A DNA stretch of 64,000 nucleotides from Brevibacterium aurantiacum. GTDB lineage: Bacteria; Actinomycetota; Actinomycetes; Actinomycetales; Brevibacteriaceae. Under the pieces are notes generated by a model. It was given only the letters and a program-made list of their open reading frames with translations, did no database searches and had not been told where the DNA came from. The position numbers and the translations under genes were made by a program. The stretch lies in assembly GCF_900169065.1 (NCBI RefSeq), contig NZ_FXZB01000007.1:96910-160909 (forward strand). Reading direction: 5' to 3'. Positions 9,351 through 19,591 of the stretch are shown here, piece by piece (position 1 is the stretch's first letter; each line of letters opens with the position of its first letter).

Positions 9351-10222
9351 GATGTCACCTTTCTCAGGGTGTTGCCGATTTGGTGGGTGGCCAGGACGAT
9401 GGCCATGACGACGAAGCCGGGCAGCACGGTCAGCCACCATGCGGTGGCGACGAAGTTGCGGCCCTCGGCGATGATGAGGCCCCATTCCGGTGTCGGCGGG
9501 GGAGTCCCGTAGCCCAGGAAGCCCAGCGTCGAGATCTGGAGGATCGCGGATCCGATCTGGAGGACGGCCAGGGACAGCACGGGCGAGATCGAGTTGGGCA
9601 GGATATGGCGGACGAGGACGGAGAAGAAGGTGCCGCCCGAACCGTAGGCCGCGGCCACGAAGTCGCTGGTGTTGATGCGCACCGCCTCTGACCTCGACAG
9701 TCGTGCGAACTGGGCGATGGCCGTGACGCCGACGGCGATGGCCGCGTTGATGGTGCCGAAGCCCAAGACGACGACGATCGAGAGGCTGAGCAGGATCGCC
9801 GGGATCGAGAGCAGCACGTCGATCAAGCGCATGAGCACATCGTCGACCCAGCCGCGGCGGGTGCCGGCGATGAGCCCGATGGCCGTGCCCACGATGAGTC
9901 CGACACCGACAGCCACGAGTGCTGCGAGCAATGACTGTGACGCGCCGTAGACGACGCGGGCGTAGGCATCACGTCCGGTCTGGTCGGTGCCGAACCAGTG
10001 GTCGAGGCTGGGGCCAAGCAGCGCCGGAGTGGTGCCGCCGTCGTTGGGGTCATGCTGGGTGAAGAGTCCGGGGAAGAGCGCCCACATGATGGCGATGAGC
10101 AGGACCAGGGCCGAGACGATGGTGGCGGGGCCGATGTTCGCGCGGGTGCGGCTGCGTCGCTTCGCCGGAGAGCCCGGCTTACCGGTGCCCGAGGTGGGGG
10201 CAAGACTGCTGATGAGGCTCAT
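9347..10222 (-). CDS. ABC transporter permease, DppC-type
   Basis: 291-residue inner-membrane permease. A basic N-terminus is followed by a first membrane segment (ATIVSALVLLIAIMWALF), the N-terminal OppC feature with GTDQTGRD, and the EAA-type coupling loop (SDFVAAAYGSGGTFFSVLVRHILP). Five to six membrane helices are expected. The start overlaps the DppB stop by 4 bases (ATGA), as does its own stop with the ATPase start, so the transporter genes are tightly coupled. It forms the channel with the DppB-type partner. Confidence 0.92.
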   Translation of the reverse strand: MSLISSLAPTSGTGKPGSPAKRRSRTRANIGPATIVSALVLLIAIMWALFPGLFTQHDPNDGGTTPALLGPSLDHWFGTDQTGRDAYARVVYGASQSLLAALVAVGVGLIVGTAIGLIAGTRRGWVDDVLMRLIDVLLSIPAILLSLSIVVVLGFGTINAAIAVGVTAIAQFARLSRSEAVRINTSDFVAAAYGSGGTFFSVLVRHILPNSISPVLSLAVLQIGSAILQISTLGFLGYGTPPPTPEWGLIIAEGRNFVATAWWLTVLPGFVVMAIVLATHQIGNTLRKVTS

Positions 10223-11274
10223 GAGTGGGTGTCCTTGTCGTCCCAGTCGAGATCGACCCCGACGCTGGCCGCGGTCGTCGACAGTGCCCGGCGAGTGGGT
10301 TCATCGGCAGGCTTCTTCCCCGCCGAGGCGGCCCCGGGCTGTGTGCGCAGCCGGACGTCGATGACGGGGTAGAGGAGGTCGACGATGAGGTTGATGGTCA
10401 CGTAGGCCAGGGTCGCGATGACGACGACGGCCAGGAGGATCGGGTTGTCGCGGTGGGTCACGGCCTGGGCGGTGATCTGGCCGATTCCGTTGCGCCCGAA
10501 TACGGTCTCGGTGACCACGGCGCCGGCGACCAGTTCACCGAAGACGAGGCCGATGATCGTCAGGCCCGGCAGGACGGCGTTGCGGGCGACGGTGTGGACG
10601 AGGATCCACAGCTCACCGGCACCCTTCGCCGAGGTGACCTTGACGAATCCGGAGGCCTTGACGTCGGTGATGGAGCGGATGAGGACCTGCGCGATGGGGG
10701 CCGAGAGCGGCACCGCCACGGTCAGGGTTGGGAGGACGAGCGCCTCGGCGGGGCCGGGTGAGACCACGGAGACGAACCCGAGCTGGAAGGAGAAGATCTG
10801 GATGAGCAGGATCCCCAACCAGAAGACGGGAATCGAGATGAAGAGGCTGGGCACCGAGTCGAGCAGCTTCCGCAGCCAGGCGAAGGGCCCGTAGGTTGCC
10901 AGCACCGCGATGACAACGGCCAGGACCAGGGCGGAGACGAACCCGGACAGGGCGAGCACCGCGGTCGAGGGCAGGGCCGCGGCGATGATCGTCGACACCG
11001 CGGCACCGGTCTGGACGGAGAAGCCGAAGTTGCCGGTGAGGAACCCTCCGAGGCTGAGGAAGTAGCGGCTGATCCACGACTCATCGGCCCCGGTCTCGGT
11101 GCGGATCTGCGCGATCTGGTCGGGAGAGAGACCCAGTGCAGGGTCGGCGAATCTGGCGGTGACACCGTCGCCGGGAATGAGGCTGAGCAGGATGAAGGCC
11201 GCGGTGAACGCGAGCAGCAGCACGAGCAGTGCCTGGCCCAGGCGCAGGAAGAGGTAGCGGATGTCGAGGATCAT
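10219..11274 (-). CDS. ABC transporter permease, DppB-type
   Basis: 351-residue inner-membrane permease of the DppB/OppB type. The family N-terminus is clear: a first membrane segment (RLGQALLVLLLAFTAAFILLS) then LIPGDG. The coupling loop SGFVKVTSAKGAGELWILV lies near residue 215. ATG at 11274 is chosen because it overlaps the upstream stop as ATGA; an in-frame ATG at 11292 lies inside the upstream gene. It pairs with the DppC-type permease and the fused ATPase. Confidence 0.92.
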   Translation of the reverse strand: MILDIRYLFLRLGQALLVLLLAFTAAFILLSLIPGDGVTARFADPALGLSPDQIAQIRTETGADESWISRYFLSLGGFLTGNFGFSVQTGAAVSTIIAAALPSTAVLALSGFVSALVLAVVIAVLATYGPFAWLRKLLDSVPSLFISIPVFWLGILLIQIFSFQLGFVSVVSPGPAEALVLPTLTVAVPLSAPIAQVLIRSITDVKASGFVKVTSAKGAGELWILVHTVARNAVLPGLTIIGLVFGELVAGAVVTETVFGRNGIGQITAQAVTHRDNPILLAVVVIATLAYVTINLIVDLLYPVIDVRLRTQPGAASAGKKPADEPTRRALSTTAASVGVDLDWDDKDTHS

Positions 11275-12980
11275 TTCTGCCCTGCCAACCATGTGCTGTA
11301 GAAGTCGGGACGGCCCACCGGTTCGGTCGTGAAGCCGTTGACGCGGCGGCGGAAGGCGAAGACCTGCGGCTCTTCGAAGAACGGCAGCACATAGGCGTTC
11401 TCGACGAGGTAGTCCTGAACTTTCTCGGCGGCCTTCTGCCGGTTCTTCGTCTCGGGCTCCGAGGCGAGTTCATCCAGCAGGCGGTCGATCTCGGGGTCGA
11501 TGCTTCCGTCCTTCGCATCGTCGCGGTCCTTGCCGTTGAGGAAGACGTCGCGGTTGACCGAGGAGTAGTTGGAACGCAGATTGTCGAAGTCCGCGCGCGC
11601 GACCATCGAATGGTAGATCTGGACCGTGTCGAGTTCGAGGGCATCGAGGGTCTGCTTGGACTGGTCACCGGGGTTGATGGACAGACGCACGCCCACGTGA
11701 CGCAGCTGCTGCTGGATGAGGGTCTGCACCTCGTTCGAGCGTGGCTGCGGCAAGGCGATGTTGACGCTCAGTGCCAGGACCTGGCCGTCCTTGGTGCGGA
11801 ACCCGGCGGAGTTGCGCTCGGACCAGCCCGCCTCGTCGAGGAGTCGGTTGGCTTCCTCGGGATCGTGGACCCAGGACCCGGACTGGTCCTTGTAGCCCAT
11901 GGCGCCCTTGGCCAGCAGGCCGGTGGCCAGCGGGTAGTTGGGGGTGAAGAGCTTGTCGACGATCTCCTGCCGGTCAACGGCGGCGATGATGGCCTGCCTG
12001 ACCTTGAGATCTTCCAGTAGTTCGTGCCGGAACCGGAAGTTGACGCTGTTGTTGATGCCGTTCGTGGCCTTCGCATAGAGGCGCAGACCCTGCTCGCTCA
12101 CGCGCGATTCGTCGGGAGCCTGGACGTCGCGGACGCCATCGGCCTGCCCGGAGAGCACGGCGCCGATGCGCACCGAATACTCGTTGTTGGCCAGGTAGTC
12201 GATGCCGTCGAGGTGGGCCCGGCCCTGGTGCTTCAGGTGTGGTGGGGCCCAGTCGTAGTCCTCACGGACCCGGACGGAGAGTTTCGTCCCGATCGTCTCG
12301 TCGGTGATGTGGAAGGGACCGCAGGTGTGGATGCCGGTGGCACCGCCGGGGCCGAAGCCCTCGGCGTCCAGAGCCAATGTCGAATCGGCGAGGAGACCCG
12401 CGTTCATCGTCGACGTCGCCTGCGCGAAGCCGGGGGAGGGTGCGCTGAAGTGGAAGCGGACGCGTTTGTCGTCGAGGACTTCGCTGCGCTCGTAGTTCGA
12501 GATCTGCTCGGAGACCGGCAGGGTGCGAGCCTCATCGCCTCGTCCGAAGAGATCGAAGTTCGCCGCTACGTTCTTCGCCGTCAGCGGTGAACCGTCGGAG
12601 TAGGTGACACCGTCGCGGATCGTGAAGGTGAACTTGGTGGCATCGGCGTTGATCTCAGGCAGTTCGGTGGCCAGCCAGGGGTAGAGGTCGAGGGTCTTCG
12701 GATCCTGCCACAGCAGGCGGGCGGAGATGTTGTTCATGATGCCGCCGTTGGGATAGAACCCGACCGAGGGCGGGTAGAGCAGCGTCCACGTCTGAGGCTC
12801 GAAGTACGTGAGCACCCCGCCCTGGACCGGGTCGCCGCCCTCGGGCAGCGGAGCATCATCACTCGGCGTGCAGGCGCTGAGCGTGATGAGAGTGCCCAGT
12901 CCCAGCCCGAGGCTGAGGAAATTGCGTCGGCCGTAGGTCCGGCCGGGGCTCGCCGAGGTGGAGGGACGGAGGTCCGTCAT
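11271..12980 (-). CDS. Extracellular solute-binding lipoprotein, family 5 (KPN_01854-type)
   Basis: 569-residue exported binding protein. The N-terminus has a twin-arginine-like GRRNFLSL and a lipobox TLSAC with Cys37, so it is probably a lipoprotein, possibly Tat-exported. The mature part is a type 5 periplasmic-binding fold (GGVLTYFEPQTW at the start, FTIRDGVTYSDGSPLTAKN in the middle). The closest family I recognise is the KPN_01854 binding protein that travels with KPN_01858-type monooxygenases. Start at 12980 is supported by AAAGGACC upstream; the in-frame GTG-side extension to 13040 would invade the palindrome. It heads the six-gene operon. Confidence 0.9.
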   Translation of the reverse strand: MTDLRPSTSASPGRTYGRRNFLSLGLGLGTLITLSACTPSDDAPLPEGGDPVQGGVLTYFEPQTWTLLYPPSVGFYPNGGIMNNISARLLWQDPKTLDLYPWLATELPEINADATKFTFTIRDGVTYSDGSPLTAKNVAANFDLFGRGDEARTLPVSEQISNYERSEVLDDKRVRFHFSAPSPGFAQATSTMNAGLLADSTLALDAEGFGPGGATGIHTCGPFHITDETIGTKLSVRVREDYDWAPPHLKHQGRAHLDGIDYLANNEYSVRIGAVLSGQADGVRDVQAPDESRVSEQGLRLYAKATNGINNSVNFRFRHELLEDLKVRQAIIAAVDRQEIVDKLFTPNYPLATGLLAKGAMGYKDQSGSWVHDPEEANRLLDEAGWSERNSAGFRTKDGQVLALSVNIALPQPRSNEVQTLIQQQLRHVGVRLSINPGDQSKQTLDALELDTVQIYHSMVARADFDNLRSNYSSVNRDVFLNGKDRDDAKDGSIDPEIDRLLDELASEPETKNRQKAAEKVQDYLVENAYVLPFFEEPQVFAFRRRVNGFTTEPVGRPDFYSTWLAGQK

Positions 12981-13036
12981 GGAATGTGGTCCTTTGTGCA
13001 GATGAAACCGAGATCGGGGGTGGGTCGGGTGCTCAA

Positions 13037-13064
13037 CCAATTGTTGATATAGCTCAACAATTGG
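13037..13064. promoter_or_regulatory. 28-bp perfect palindrome upstream of the transport operon
   Basis: CCAATTGTTGA (13037-13047) and TCAACAATTGG (13054-13064) are exact reverse complements around a 6-base spacer. The site is 57 bases before the binding-protein start and about 130 before the divergent VOC gene. Its symmetry and AT-rich arms fit a dimeric repressor site. No regulator gene lies beside it in the window. Confidence 0.7.
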
Positions 13065-13127
13065 AGCTGGTGAGCCTCTTGAGATCGATGTGGAGCCGAC
13101 GCCACAGCATTCGGCCCTCTGGTTGTG

Positions 13128-13183
13128 TCTGCATGCTTTGAGTTAAGCGCATCGGCATGCAGAGCGTCAATTCGATCGCTTAA
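13128..13183. promoter_or_regulatory. Two interleaved inverted repeats before the VOC genes
   Basis: TCTGCATGC (13128-13136) pairs with GCATGCAGA (13155-13163), and TTAAGCG (13143-13149) pairs with CGCTTAA (13177-13183). The second arm of the latter overlaps a leaderless -10 (TAACAT, 13181-13186) set 6 bases before the VOC ATG at 13193. Binding here would block the VOC promoter. Confidence 0.5.
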
Positions 13184-13192
13184 CATTGAGTC

Positions 13193-13852
13193 ATGTTGCT
13201 GCCTTGGAATTTCGATCATCTCGTCATTGCCGTGCCGAATCTCGCCGAAAGTGTTGAGCAATATCACAACATTCTCGGCGTGGAGCCTATTCCCGGTGGT
13301 GCCCATCCGGGGCTGGGGACGGCCAATGCGCTGCTGGGCCTTGAGTTCGGCGACGAGTCTGGCGATGAGCACCGCGACATCTATTTGGAGATCCTCGGAC
13401 CCGACCCGGAGCAGGATCCCGAGCTGGCAGTCGCGCGCCTGGCCGGTATCACCCGGCCCACGGTGCAGCGCTGGGCCATCCACCCGGACGACTTCGACGG
13501 TCTCGTCACCTCAGCCGCACGAGCGAGCGAACCGCCCGTCGACCTCGGCGAGGTTCATGACATGACCCGCCGCACCCCTGCGGGCACTCTTCTGGAGTGG
13601 AGGCTGACGAGGCGGACACCGCTGGCGCTGGGCGGAATCCAACCCTTCCTCATCGATTGGCAGGACTCTCCGCATCCTGCGCGCCAGGCGATGCCCTCGG
13701 TTCACCTCGAACGGTTCTGGGCGTTGAGCCCAGATGTAGACACAACATCCAGAGTTCTGCGATCCTTGGGGGCTACCATCGAGGTTGAGGCAGGAATCAC
13801 AGAAACCCTGCACGCCACACTGAAAGGTCCTGGTGGATCATGGACGATCTGA
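13193..13852 (+). CDS. VOC (glyoxalase-like) family protein, copy 1
   Basis: 219 residues with the glyoxalase_3-like VOC fold. NFDHLVIAVPNL opens the first module (probable metal-ligand His9), GGAHPGLGTAN and YLEILGPDP follow, and a second module ends with HATLKGPGG. Such proteins are metal-dependent lyases, isomerases or dioxygenases, or bind small molecules; the reaction here is unknown. A -10-like TAACAT lies 6 bases before the ATG, so the mRNA is probably leaderless. The gene overlaps the next VOC gene by 13 bases and is divergent from the KPN_0185x-type operon. Confidence 0.85.
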   Translation: MLLPWNFDHLVIAVPNLAESVEQYHNILGVEPIPGGAHPGLGTANALLGLEFGDESGDEHRDIYLEILGPDPEQDPELAVARLAGITRPTVQRWAIHPDDFDGLVTSAARASEPPVDLGEVHDMTRRTPAGTLLEWRLTRRTPLALGGIQPFLIDWQDSPHPARQAMPSVHLERFWALSPDVDTTSRVLRSLGATIEVEAGITETLHATLKGPGGSWTI

Positions 13853-14508
13853 GTACGATTCCCGCCAATCTTGACCACCTCATCATCACGGTGCCCGAGC
13901 TCGAAGCCGGGGTCGCCGAATTCGAGCGCCTCACCGGAGTCAAAGCAGTGGCCGGGGGACGACACCCGGGCCGAGGAACCGCGAACTACCTGATAGGTCT
14001 CACCCCTGCTGGCTGGCCCGAAGGTGCTCACACTTACCTCGAGATCCTGGGTCCCGACCCGCAGCAGGAAGCGCCAGCCGATGGCACCCTGCCGTTGGAT
14101 GCCCATCTGGCGCAGGGCCTGACCCTCCAGACCTGGGCCATCCACCCGCACGCCTTCCTCGCGAAGGTCGCCGGAGCGAACACCGAAGGAATCGACTTCG
14201 GCGAGGTCCGCGACATGTCCCGCGAAACTGCCGAGGGGGAGCTGCTCGAATGGCGTCTGACCTCGCGGTCTCCGCTGCCGAGCAAGGGAACGCAGCCCTT
14301 CCTCATCGACTGGGGCGAGTCGACCCACCCCGCCGAGGCTGCCCTGCCGTCGGTCGAACTCCTCGAGTTCTCCATCGAATCCCCGGACGCCGAGGAGAGC
14401 CGCCGTGCCCTCGATGTGCTCGGTGCCGGTGATACCCAGGTCGTCGAAGGCACGGAGCATCGGCTGCATGCACGCCTGCGTGGTCCCGGCGGTGTCCTCA
14501 AGTTCTGA
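13840..14508 (+). CDS. VOC (glyoxalase-like) family protein, copy 2
   Basis: 222-residue paralogue of the preceding protein. Shared blocks run in the same order: LDHLIITVPEL, GGRHPGRGTAN, YLEILGPDPQQ, WAIHP, DFGEVRDM, GELLEWRLTSRSPL, GTQPFLIDWGES, and a C-terminal GPGG. Conservation along the whole length with a short gene overlap points to a tandem duplication followed by divergence. The ATG at 13840 lies inside the end of copy 1, so the two are probably translated together and may form a heterodimer. Confidence 0.85.
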   Translation: MDDLSTIPANLDHLIITVPELEAGVAEFERLTGVKAVAGGRHPGRGTANYLIGLTPAGWPEGAHTYLEILGPDPQQEAPADGTLPLDAHLAQGLTLQTWAIHPHAFLAKVAGANTEGIDFGEVRDMSRETAEGELLEWRLTSRSPLPSKGTQPFLIDWGESTHPAEAALPSVELLEFSIESPDAEESRRALDVLGAGDTQVVEGTEHRLHARLRGPGGVLKF

Positions 14509-14536
14509 GCGAAAGTTCTCAGTGGAGCGGTTGTGA

Positions 14537-15391
<855 letters not shown>

Positions 15392-15442
15392 TCGGGAAAT
15401 CGGGACGGCACTCGGGAATAAGACCACCTCCTTCGTCGTTGA

Positions 15443-15461
15443 TTGAGTCGTATAGGCTCAA
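15443..15461. promoter_or_regulatory. HAIR-like (HspR-type) inverted repeat
   Basis: TTGAGT-N7-GCTCAA lies 19 bases before the Clp ATPase start. The HspR recognition element HAIR in actinobacteria is CTTGAGT-N7-ACTCAAG; the core here has one mismatch and the spacing is exact. This suggests heat-shock control by an HspR encoded elsewhere. Confidence 0.6.
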
Positions 15462-15480
15462 CTTTCGACAGGAGATCAGA

Positions 15481-18033
15481 TTGGCTACGTTCTTCGGATC
15501 CGCCGGTTCTGGCGGAGATTCATTCGACGAGTTCCTTGCCCGTTTTCTGCAGGGACAGCAGGGCGCGCGCCAGGGGCGCAGCGTCGACATCAACAAGCTG
15601 CTGAGCAAGCGCAGCCACGAGGTCATCGACAACGCCGCTGACTATGCCAGAGAGCACGGTCAGGCGGAGGTCGATGCCCTGCACATTCTGCGCACCATGG
15701 CAGAGACCGAGCCCGGAGTCTCGGCGATCCGTCAGGCCGGAGCTGACCCGGAGCAGGTCGCCCGCGCCGTCGAAGACCGTCTGCCCGCATCCTCAGACAC
15801 CAAGCCCGAAGGGGCACTGACCCTTACCGGTTCCGGTCAGCGCGCGCTCCTCGACGCCTACCAGGTGGCACGGGCGTTCGGTTCGACCTACGTCGACCCG
15901 GAGCACCTGTTCTTCGCCTTCGTGCTCAACCACGAGATGCCAGCAGGCCGCATCCTCGCCCAGGCGGGCGTGACACAGGAACGGCTGCAGGCCGGAGCCG
16001 AAGCCGCCGAGGCAGGCGACCCGCAGGGCGGTCCCGGAGCGGGCCAGCCGGAGGAGACCATGCTCGAGCGTTTCGGCACGGACCTCACGGCACTGGCAGC
16101 CGACGGTGAACTCGACCCGGTGATCGGACGCGCCGAGGAGATCCAGGAGACGATCGAGATCCTGGCTCGCCGCACCAAGAACAACCCGGTGCTGCTCGGT
16201 GAGGCCGGCGTCGGCAAGACCGCGATCGCCGAGGGACTGGCTCAGGCCATCCACAGCGGCGAGATCCCAGCACAGCTCTCGGGTAAGCGAGTCGTCGCAC
16301 TCGACCTGCCGGGCATGCTGGCAGGCACACGCTACCGCGGTGACTTCGAGGAACGCCTGACCGGGACCCTCGACGAAGTCGCCGAGGACGGCGAGATGAT
16401 CGTCTTCATCGATGAGCTCCACACCCTCGTCGGTGCCGGCGGCAACGGCGAATCCAACTCGATGGACGCCGGCAACATCCTCAAGCCCCGGCTGGCCCGT
16501 GGTGATCTGCACCTGTTGGGTGCAACCACGCTCAAGGAATACCGCACGATCGAGAAGGACTCGGCCCTCGAACGTCGGTTCCAGCCGGTGCGCGTGGGGG
16601 AGCCGAACATCGAAGATGCCGTGGCAATCCTCGACGGACTCAAGGACCGCTACGCCGAGCACCACAATGTGACCTACACGCCCGAGGCGATTCGCGCGTC
16701 GGTCGAGCTCTCCGATCGCTACATCAACGACAGGTTCCTGCCGGACAAGGCGATCGACCTCATCGACCAGGCCGGTGCTCGACTGTCTCTGCGTCGTGGG
16801 CCCAAGGTCGACACCCAGGCCCTGCGCACGGAGATCGAACGACTCGAGACCGAGAAGAACACCGCGATCAGCGAAGAGAACTATGAGCGTGCCGGGGAAC
16901 TTCGCGACGAGGTCATGAGTCTCGGGGAGAAGCTGCATGCAGCCGAGAACCCGGACGACGGCGCGCAGCGGGCTGAGGCTGACGCCAAGCCGAGCATCGT
17001 CGATGCTGACCAGATCGCACAGGTCGTCTCCCGTGCCACCGGAATCCCGGCGGCGAGCATGACCCAGGGTCAGAAGGCCAAGCTGGCCAAGCTCGAAGAG
17101 ATCCTCCACGGTCGCGTCATCGGTCAGGACAACGCGGTGACGGCAGTGTCGAAGGCCGTGCGCCGGTCCCAGATGGGAATGGGAGATCCGAACCGTCCCA
17201 TCGGCAGCTTCCTCTTCCTCGGACCCACCGGCGTGGGCAAAACCGAGCTGGCGAAATCTCTGGCCGCGACCCTGTTCGATGACGAGTCGGCGATGATCCG
17301 ATTCGACATGAGCGAGTTCGGGGAACGCCACACCGTCTCACGCCTGGTGGGTTCGCCTCCCGGCTACGTCGGCTACGACGAAGCGGGACAGCTGACCGAA
17401 CAGGTTCGGCGCAAGCCGTACTCGGTGATCCTCCTCGACGAGGTCGAGAAGGCTCACCCGGACGCCTTCAACCTGCTGCTCCAGGTCCTCGACGACGGTC
17501 GTCTCACCGACGGTCAGGGCCGGACCGTGGACTTCCGGAACACCGTCATCATCATGACGAGCAACCTGGGCTCCGAGTTCATGTCCGGCAGCACCCCGCT
17601 GGGCTTCAGCTCCACCGATGCGAAGGTCACCGAGAAGGACCTGAGTGCAAAGGTGATGGGCAAGCTCAAGGAGTTCATGCGTCCCGAGTTCCTCAACCGG
17701 ATCGACGAGACCGTGATGTTCTCGCGGCTCGATCGTGAGCAGCTGCGCGTCATCGTCCGTCTTCAGCTGGAGCGTTCGGTCGAGCGTCTGGCGCACCAGG
17801 GCATCGGCCTGACCGTGTCCGAGGATGCTGTGGAGTGGCTTTCCGATACCGGGTACGAACCCGAGTTCGGTGCCCGTCCGCTGCGCCGCGTGATCCAGCG
17901 TGAGCTCGATGACCGCATTGCGGACCTCCTCGTCAACGAGACAGTGTCCGAAGGCGGAAGGGTCAGCGCCACGGTTGACGACGGAACACTGCGAGTGGTC
18001 GCGGAATCACCCGAGGTTCCTGTGGCAGTCTGA
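15481..18033 (+). CDS. ATP-dependent Clp protease ATP-binding subunit (ClpC-like)
   Basis: 850-residue HSP100 unfoldase. TTG at 15481 is the start: AGGAGA lies 5 bases upstream and the family N-terminus (MATFFG) begins there. Order: Clp_N repeats (to about 150), first AAA module with GEAGVGKT (240-247) and [10 protein letters not shown], a UVR-like segment (about 461-490) in place of the long ClpB coiled coil, second AAA module with GPTGVGKT (581-588), and a C-terminal D2-small domain. L707-G-F709 sits where ClpA/ClpC carry the ClpP-docking LGF loop, so this is a protease partner and not a ClpB disaggregase. A HAIR-like box precedes it, and a strong hairpin ends it. ClpP-type subunits are encoded 1.6 kb away. 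Confidence 0.93.
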   Translation: MATFFGSAGSGGDSFDEFLARFLQGQQGARQGRSVDINKLLSKRSHEVIDNAADYAREHGQAEVDALHILRTMAETEPGVSAIRQAGADPEQVARAVEDRLPASSDTKPEGALTLTGSGQRALLDAYQVARAFGSTYVDPEHLFFAFVLNHEMPAGRILAQAGVTQERLQAGAEAAEAGDPQGGPGAGQPEETMLERFGTDLTALAADGELDPVIGRAEEIQETIEILARRTKNNPVLLGEAGVGKTAIAEGLAQAIHSGEIPAQLSGKRVVALDLPGMLAGTRYRGDFEERLTGTLDEVAEDGEMIVFIDELHTLVGAGGNGESNSMDAGNILKPRLARGDLHLLGATTLKEYRTIEKDSALERRFQPVRVGEPNIEDAVAILDGLKDRYAEHHNVTYTPEAIRASVELSDRYINDRFLPDKAIDLIDQAGARLSLRRGPKVDTQALRTEIERLETEKNTAISEENYERAGELRDEVMSLGEKLHAAENPDDGAQRAEADAKPSIVDADQIAQVVSRATGIPAASMTQGQKAKLAKLEEILHGRVIGQDNAVTAVSKAVRRSQMGMGDPNRPIGSFLFLGPTGVGKTELAKSLAATLFDDESAMIRFDMSEFGERHTVSRLVGSPPGYVGYDEAGQLTEQVRRKPYSVILLDEVEKAHPDAFNLLLQVLDDGRLTDGQGRTVDFRNTVIIMTSNLGSEFMSGSTPLGFSSTDAKVTEKDLSAKVMGKLKEFMRPEFLNRIDETVMFSRLDREQLRVIVRLQLERSVERLAHQGIGLTVSEDAVEWLSDTGYEPEFGARPLRRVIQRELDDRIADLLVNETVSEGGRVSATVDDGTLRVVAESPEVPVAV

Positions 18034-18072
18034 GGCAGAGCCGCCTGTGCAGGGTGATCACCTGCACGGCAC

Positions 18073-18110
18073 GGGGCCGGATCGGAAGCGATGTCTTCCG
18101 GTCCGGCCCC
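18073..18110. terminator. Bidirectional hairpin terminator
   Basis: A 16-bp stem with one mismatch joins GGGGCCGGATCGGAAG to CTTCCGGTCCGGCCCC around a 6-base loop. It lies between the stops of the convergent Clp ATPase and yidC genes and can serve both. Confidence 0.8.
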
Positions 18111-18117
18111 GCTTCAT

Positions 18118-18930
18118 TCATGCGGCAGGAACTGCCTCTTCCTGCTCGTGAACCTTGAGGACACGGTTGAGCACGAGGCGCTCTGTCAGGGTCCAGGCTG
18201 TCGTCGTCATCAGGTAGAGCGTGGCAGCTAGAGGCACAAACAGTGCGATGACCGCGGTCATGAAGGGCATGAAGCTCAGCACCCTGGTCACGCCTGAGAG
18301 GTCCGGCATGGCGGGTCCCTCGGTGGTGGAGTTCTGGCTGCCAGACGCCCGGACGGGCGGGGTCTGCGGCATATCGGGGGTGAGCAGATGCCGCGAGAGG
18401 GCAGCGACGACGGCGATGATGATCACGATGACGCCGAAGACTGCGGCCGAGACCACGCTCAGGTTCCCTCCGGTCAGGAGACCCACGAAGCCGGCGTTGA
18501 GGGGGACGCCCAGCAGGGAATGGTTGAGAAGGTCATTGGCGTGCCCGCCGATCGTGGATTGGATGAAGATTCCATAGACGGCCATGAGCACCGGCATCTG
18601 GGCCAGCACGGGCAGGCAGCCGGCCATCGGGGAGGCCTTTTCCTCCTTGTAGAGCTCCATCATCTTCTGCTGCATAAGCTCGGGGGTCTTCTTGTACCGG
18701 GTCTGCAGCTCGGTGATCTTCGGTGCGAGGCGTTTGCGAGTGATGCCGGCTCTGACCTGTGAGAGCCCGACGGGGATGAGCACGGCGCGGACGATGATCG
18801 TGAGCACCACGATCGCCAGCGCAGCACTTGCGGTGCCAGCCAATGGTTCGAGCAGAGTCGTCAGCCAGGTGACGACCCAATAGGCGGCGTTGACGAGCAG
18901 TTCGATGGGTGGAAATTCGTAGATGTTCAT
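18118..18930 (-). CDS. yidC: YidC/Oxa1 family membrane protein insertase (second-copy type)
   Basis: 270-residue polytopic membrane protein that inserts and folds inner-membrane proteins. TIIVRAVLIPVGLSQ contains the conserved hydrophilic-groove Arg, followed by the cytoplasmic hairpin (APKITELQTRYKKTPELMQQ) and SPMAGCLPVLAQMPVLMAVY. ATG at 18930 is preferred over upstream starts because AGGAGG lies 8 bases before it. It is shorter than the main YidC next to rnpA/rpmH in actinobacteria and lacks a long basic tail, so it is likely an accessory copy. DUF6412 lies upstream on the same strand, an arrangement I recognise from other actinobacteria. Confidence 0.92.
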   Translation of the reverse strand: MNIYEFPPIELLVNAAYWVVTWLTTLLEPLAGTASAALAIVVLTIIVRAVLIPVGLSQVRAGITRKRLAPKITELQTRYKKTPELMQQKMMELYKEEKASPMAGCLPVLAQMPVLMAVYGIFIQSTIGGHANDLLNHSLLGVPLNAGFVGLLTGGNLSVVSAAVFGVIVIIIAVVAALSRHLLTPDMPQTPPVRASGSQNSTTEGPAMPDLSGVTRVLSFMPFMTAVIALFVPLAATLYLMTTTAWTLTERLVLNRVLKVHEQEEAVPAA

Positions 18931-19121
18931 GGTGATGGCCCTCCTGGGCGCTGCCGATGCAGGCAATTCGGCCGTGCAGCGTTGAGCAGCAGTGGTGATG
19001 TCGTCATGGACGTTCAACGACCGAACGACGCAGGGCGACACCACAGGCGGGATCCGTTAGGGAAACAGACAGGAGTGGCGTCAGCGACCGTGCTTGAGGA
19101 GCACGGAGATCACGTCGTCGG

Positions 19122-19427
19122 TCAGGCGAAGGAGCGGACGACGAAGGAGGGGGCTCTGGCTTGAGCGGTGCCCGGAGTGCCGGGTTCCTCGGGCATGCGG
19201 AATTCGCGAACCTCGGTTCGCTCTCCCCGTCCCCAAAGACCGCGAGGAGACTGAGGAAGGAACCTGAAGAGAGCCCTTGCCAACCACGGTGCGACCGGCG
19301 ACAGCAGTGCCGCACCGAGCAGCACGAGGACGATCAGATGCATCGACGACTGAGGAATGACCGTATCGGCATCGGCGCTGAGAAGCACCACGATGAACTG
19401 AACTGTCATCCACAGATTCAGCATCAT
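19122..19427 (-). CDS. DUF6412-like small membrane protein
   Basis: About 101 residues with two hydrophobic segments (TVQFIVVLLSA and HLIVLVLLGAALLSPVAPW) and a charged, Pro-rich tail ending in a REFRMPEEPGTPGTAQARAPS-like motif. The tail and the position upstream of yidC fit DUF6412. The start is uncertain: ATG at 19427 follows GGAAGG, while a GTG at 19451 is also open. Function unknown; a role with the insertase is inferred from linkage only. Confidence 0.65.
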   Translation of the reverse strand: MMLNLWMTVQFIVVLLSADADTVIPQSSMHLIVLVLLGAALLSPVAPWLARALFRFLPQSPRGLWGRGERTEVREFRMPEEPGTPGTAQARAPSFVVRSFA

Positions 19428-19514
19428 TCCGTCTCGGCCTTCCCTTGACACAGTCGGGGTTTCTCGCCCGATTTTATCACGGCAGCACCATCACACCGGG
19501 CGCACAGGCACGCC

Positions 19515-19529
19515 GTCCGCTCACAGCGG
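19515..19529 (+). promoter_or_regulatory. Possible ClgR-like site before the clpP-like pair
   Basis: GTCCGC-TCACA-GCGG resembles the GTTCGC-N5-GCG element bound by ClgR in streptomycetes, with one mismatch, 63 bases before the first ClpP start. A ClgR-like regulator is encoded at 23418-23756. The match is short and could be chance. Confidence 0.3.
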
Positions 19530-19591
19530 CACCCTCCTGCTCAAGGCGGAAAAGACTTCCGACTCGGCACAGCCAGCTCCAGTGTGGAGGC

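Noticed and set aside
15793..17331. Minus-strand ORF of 512 codons
   Set aside because: Shadow of the Clp ATPase gene.
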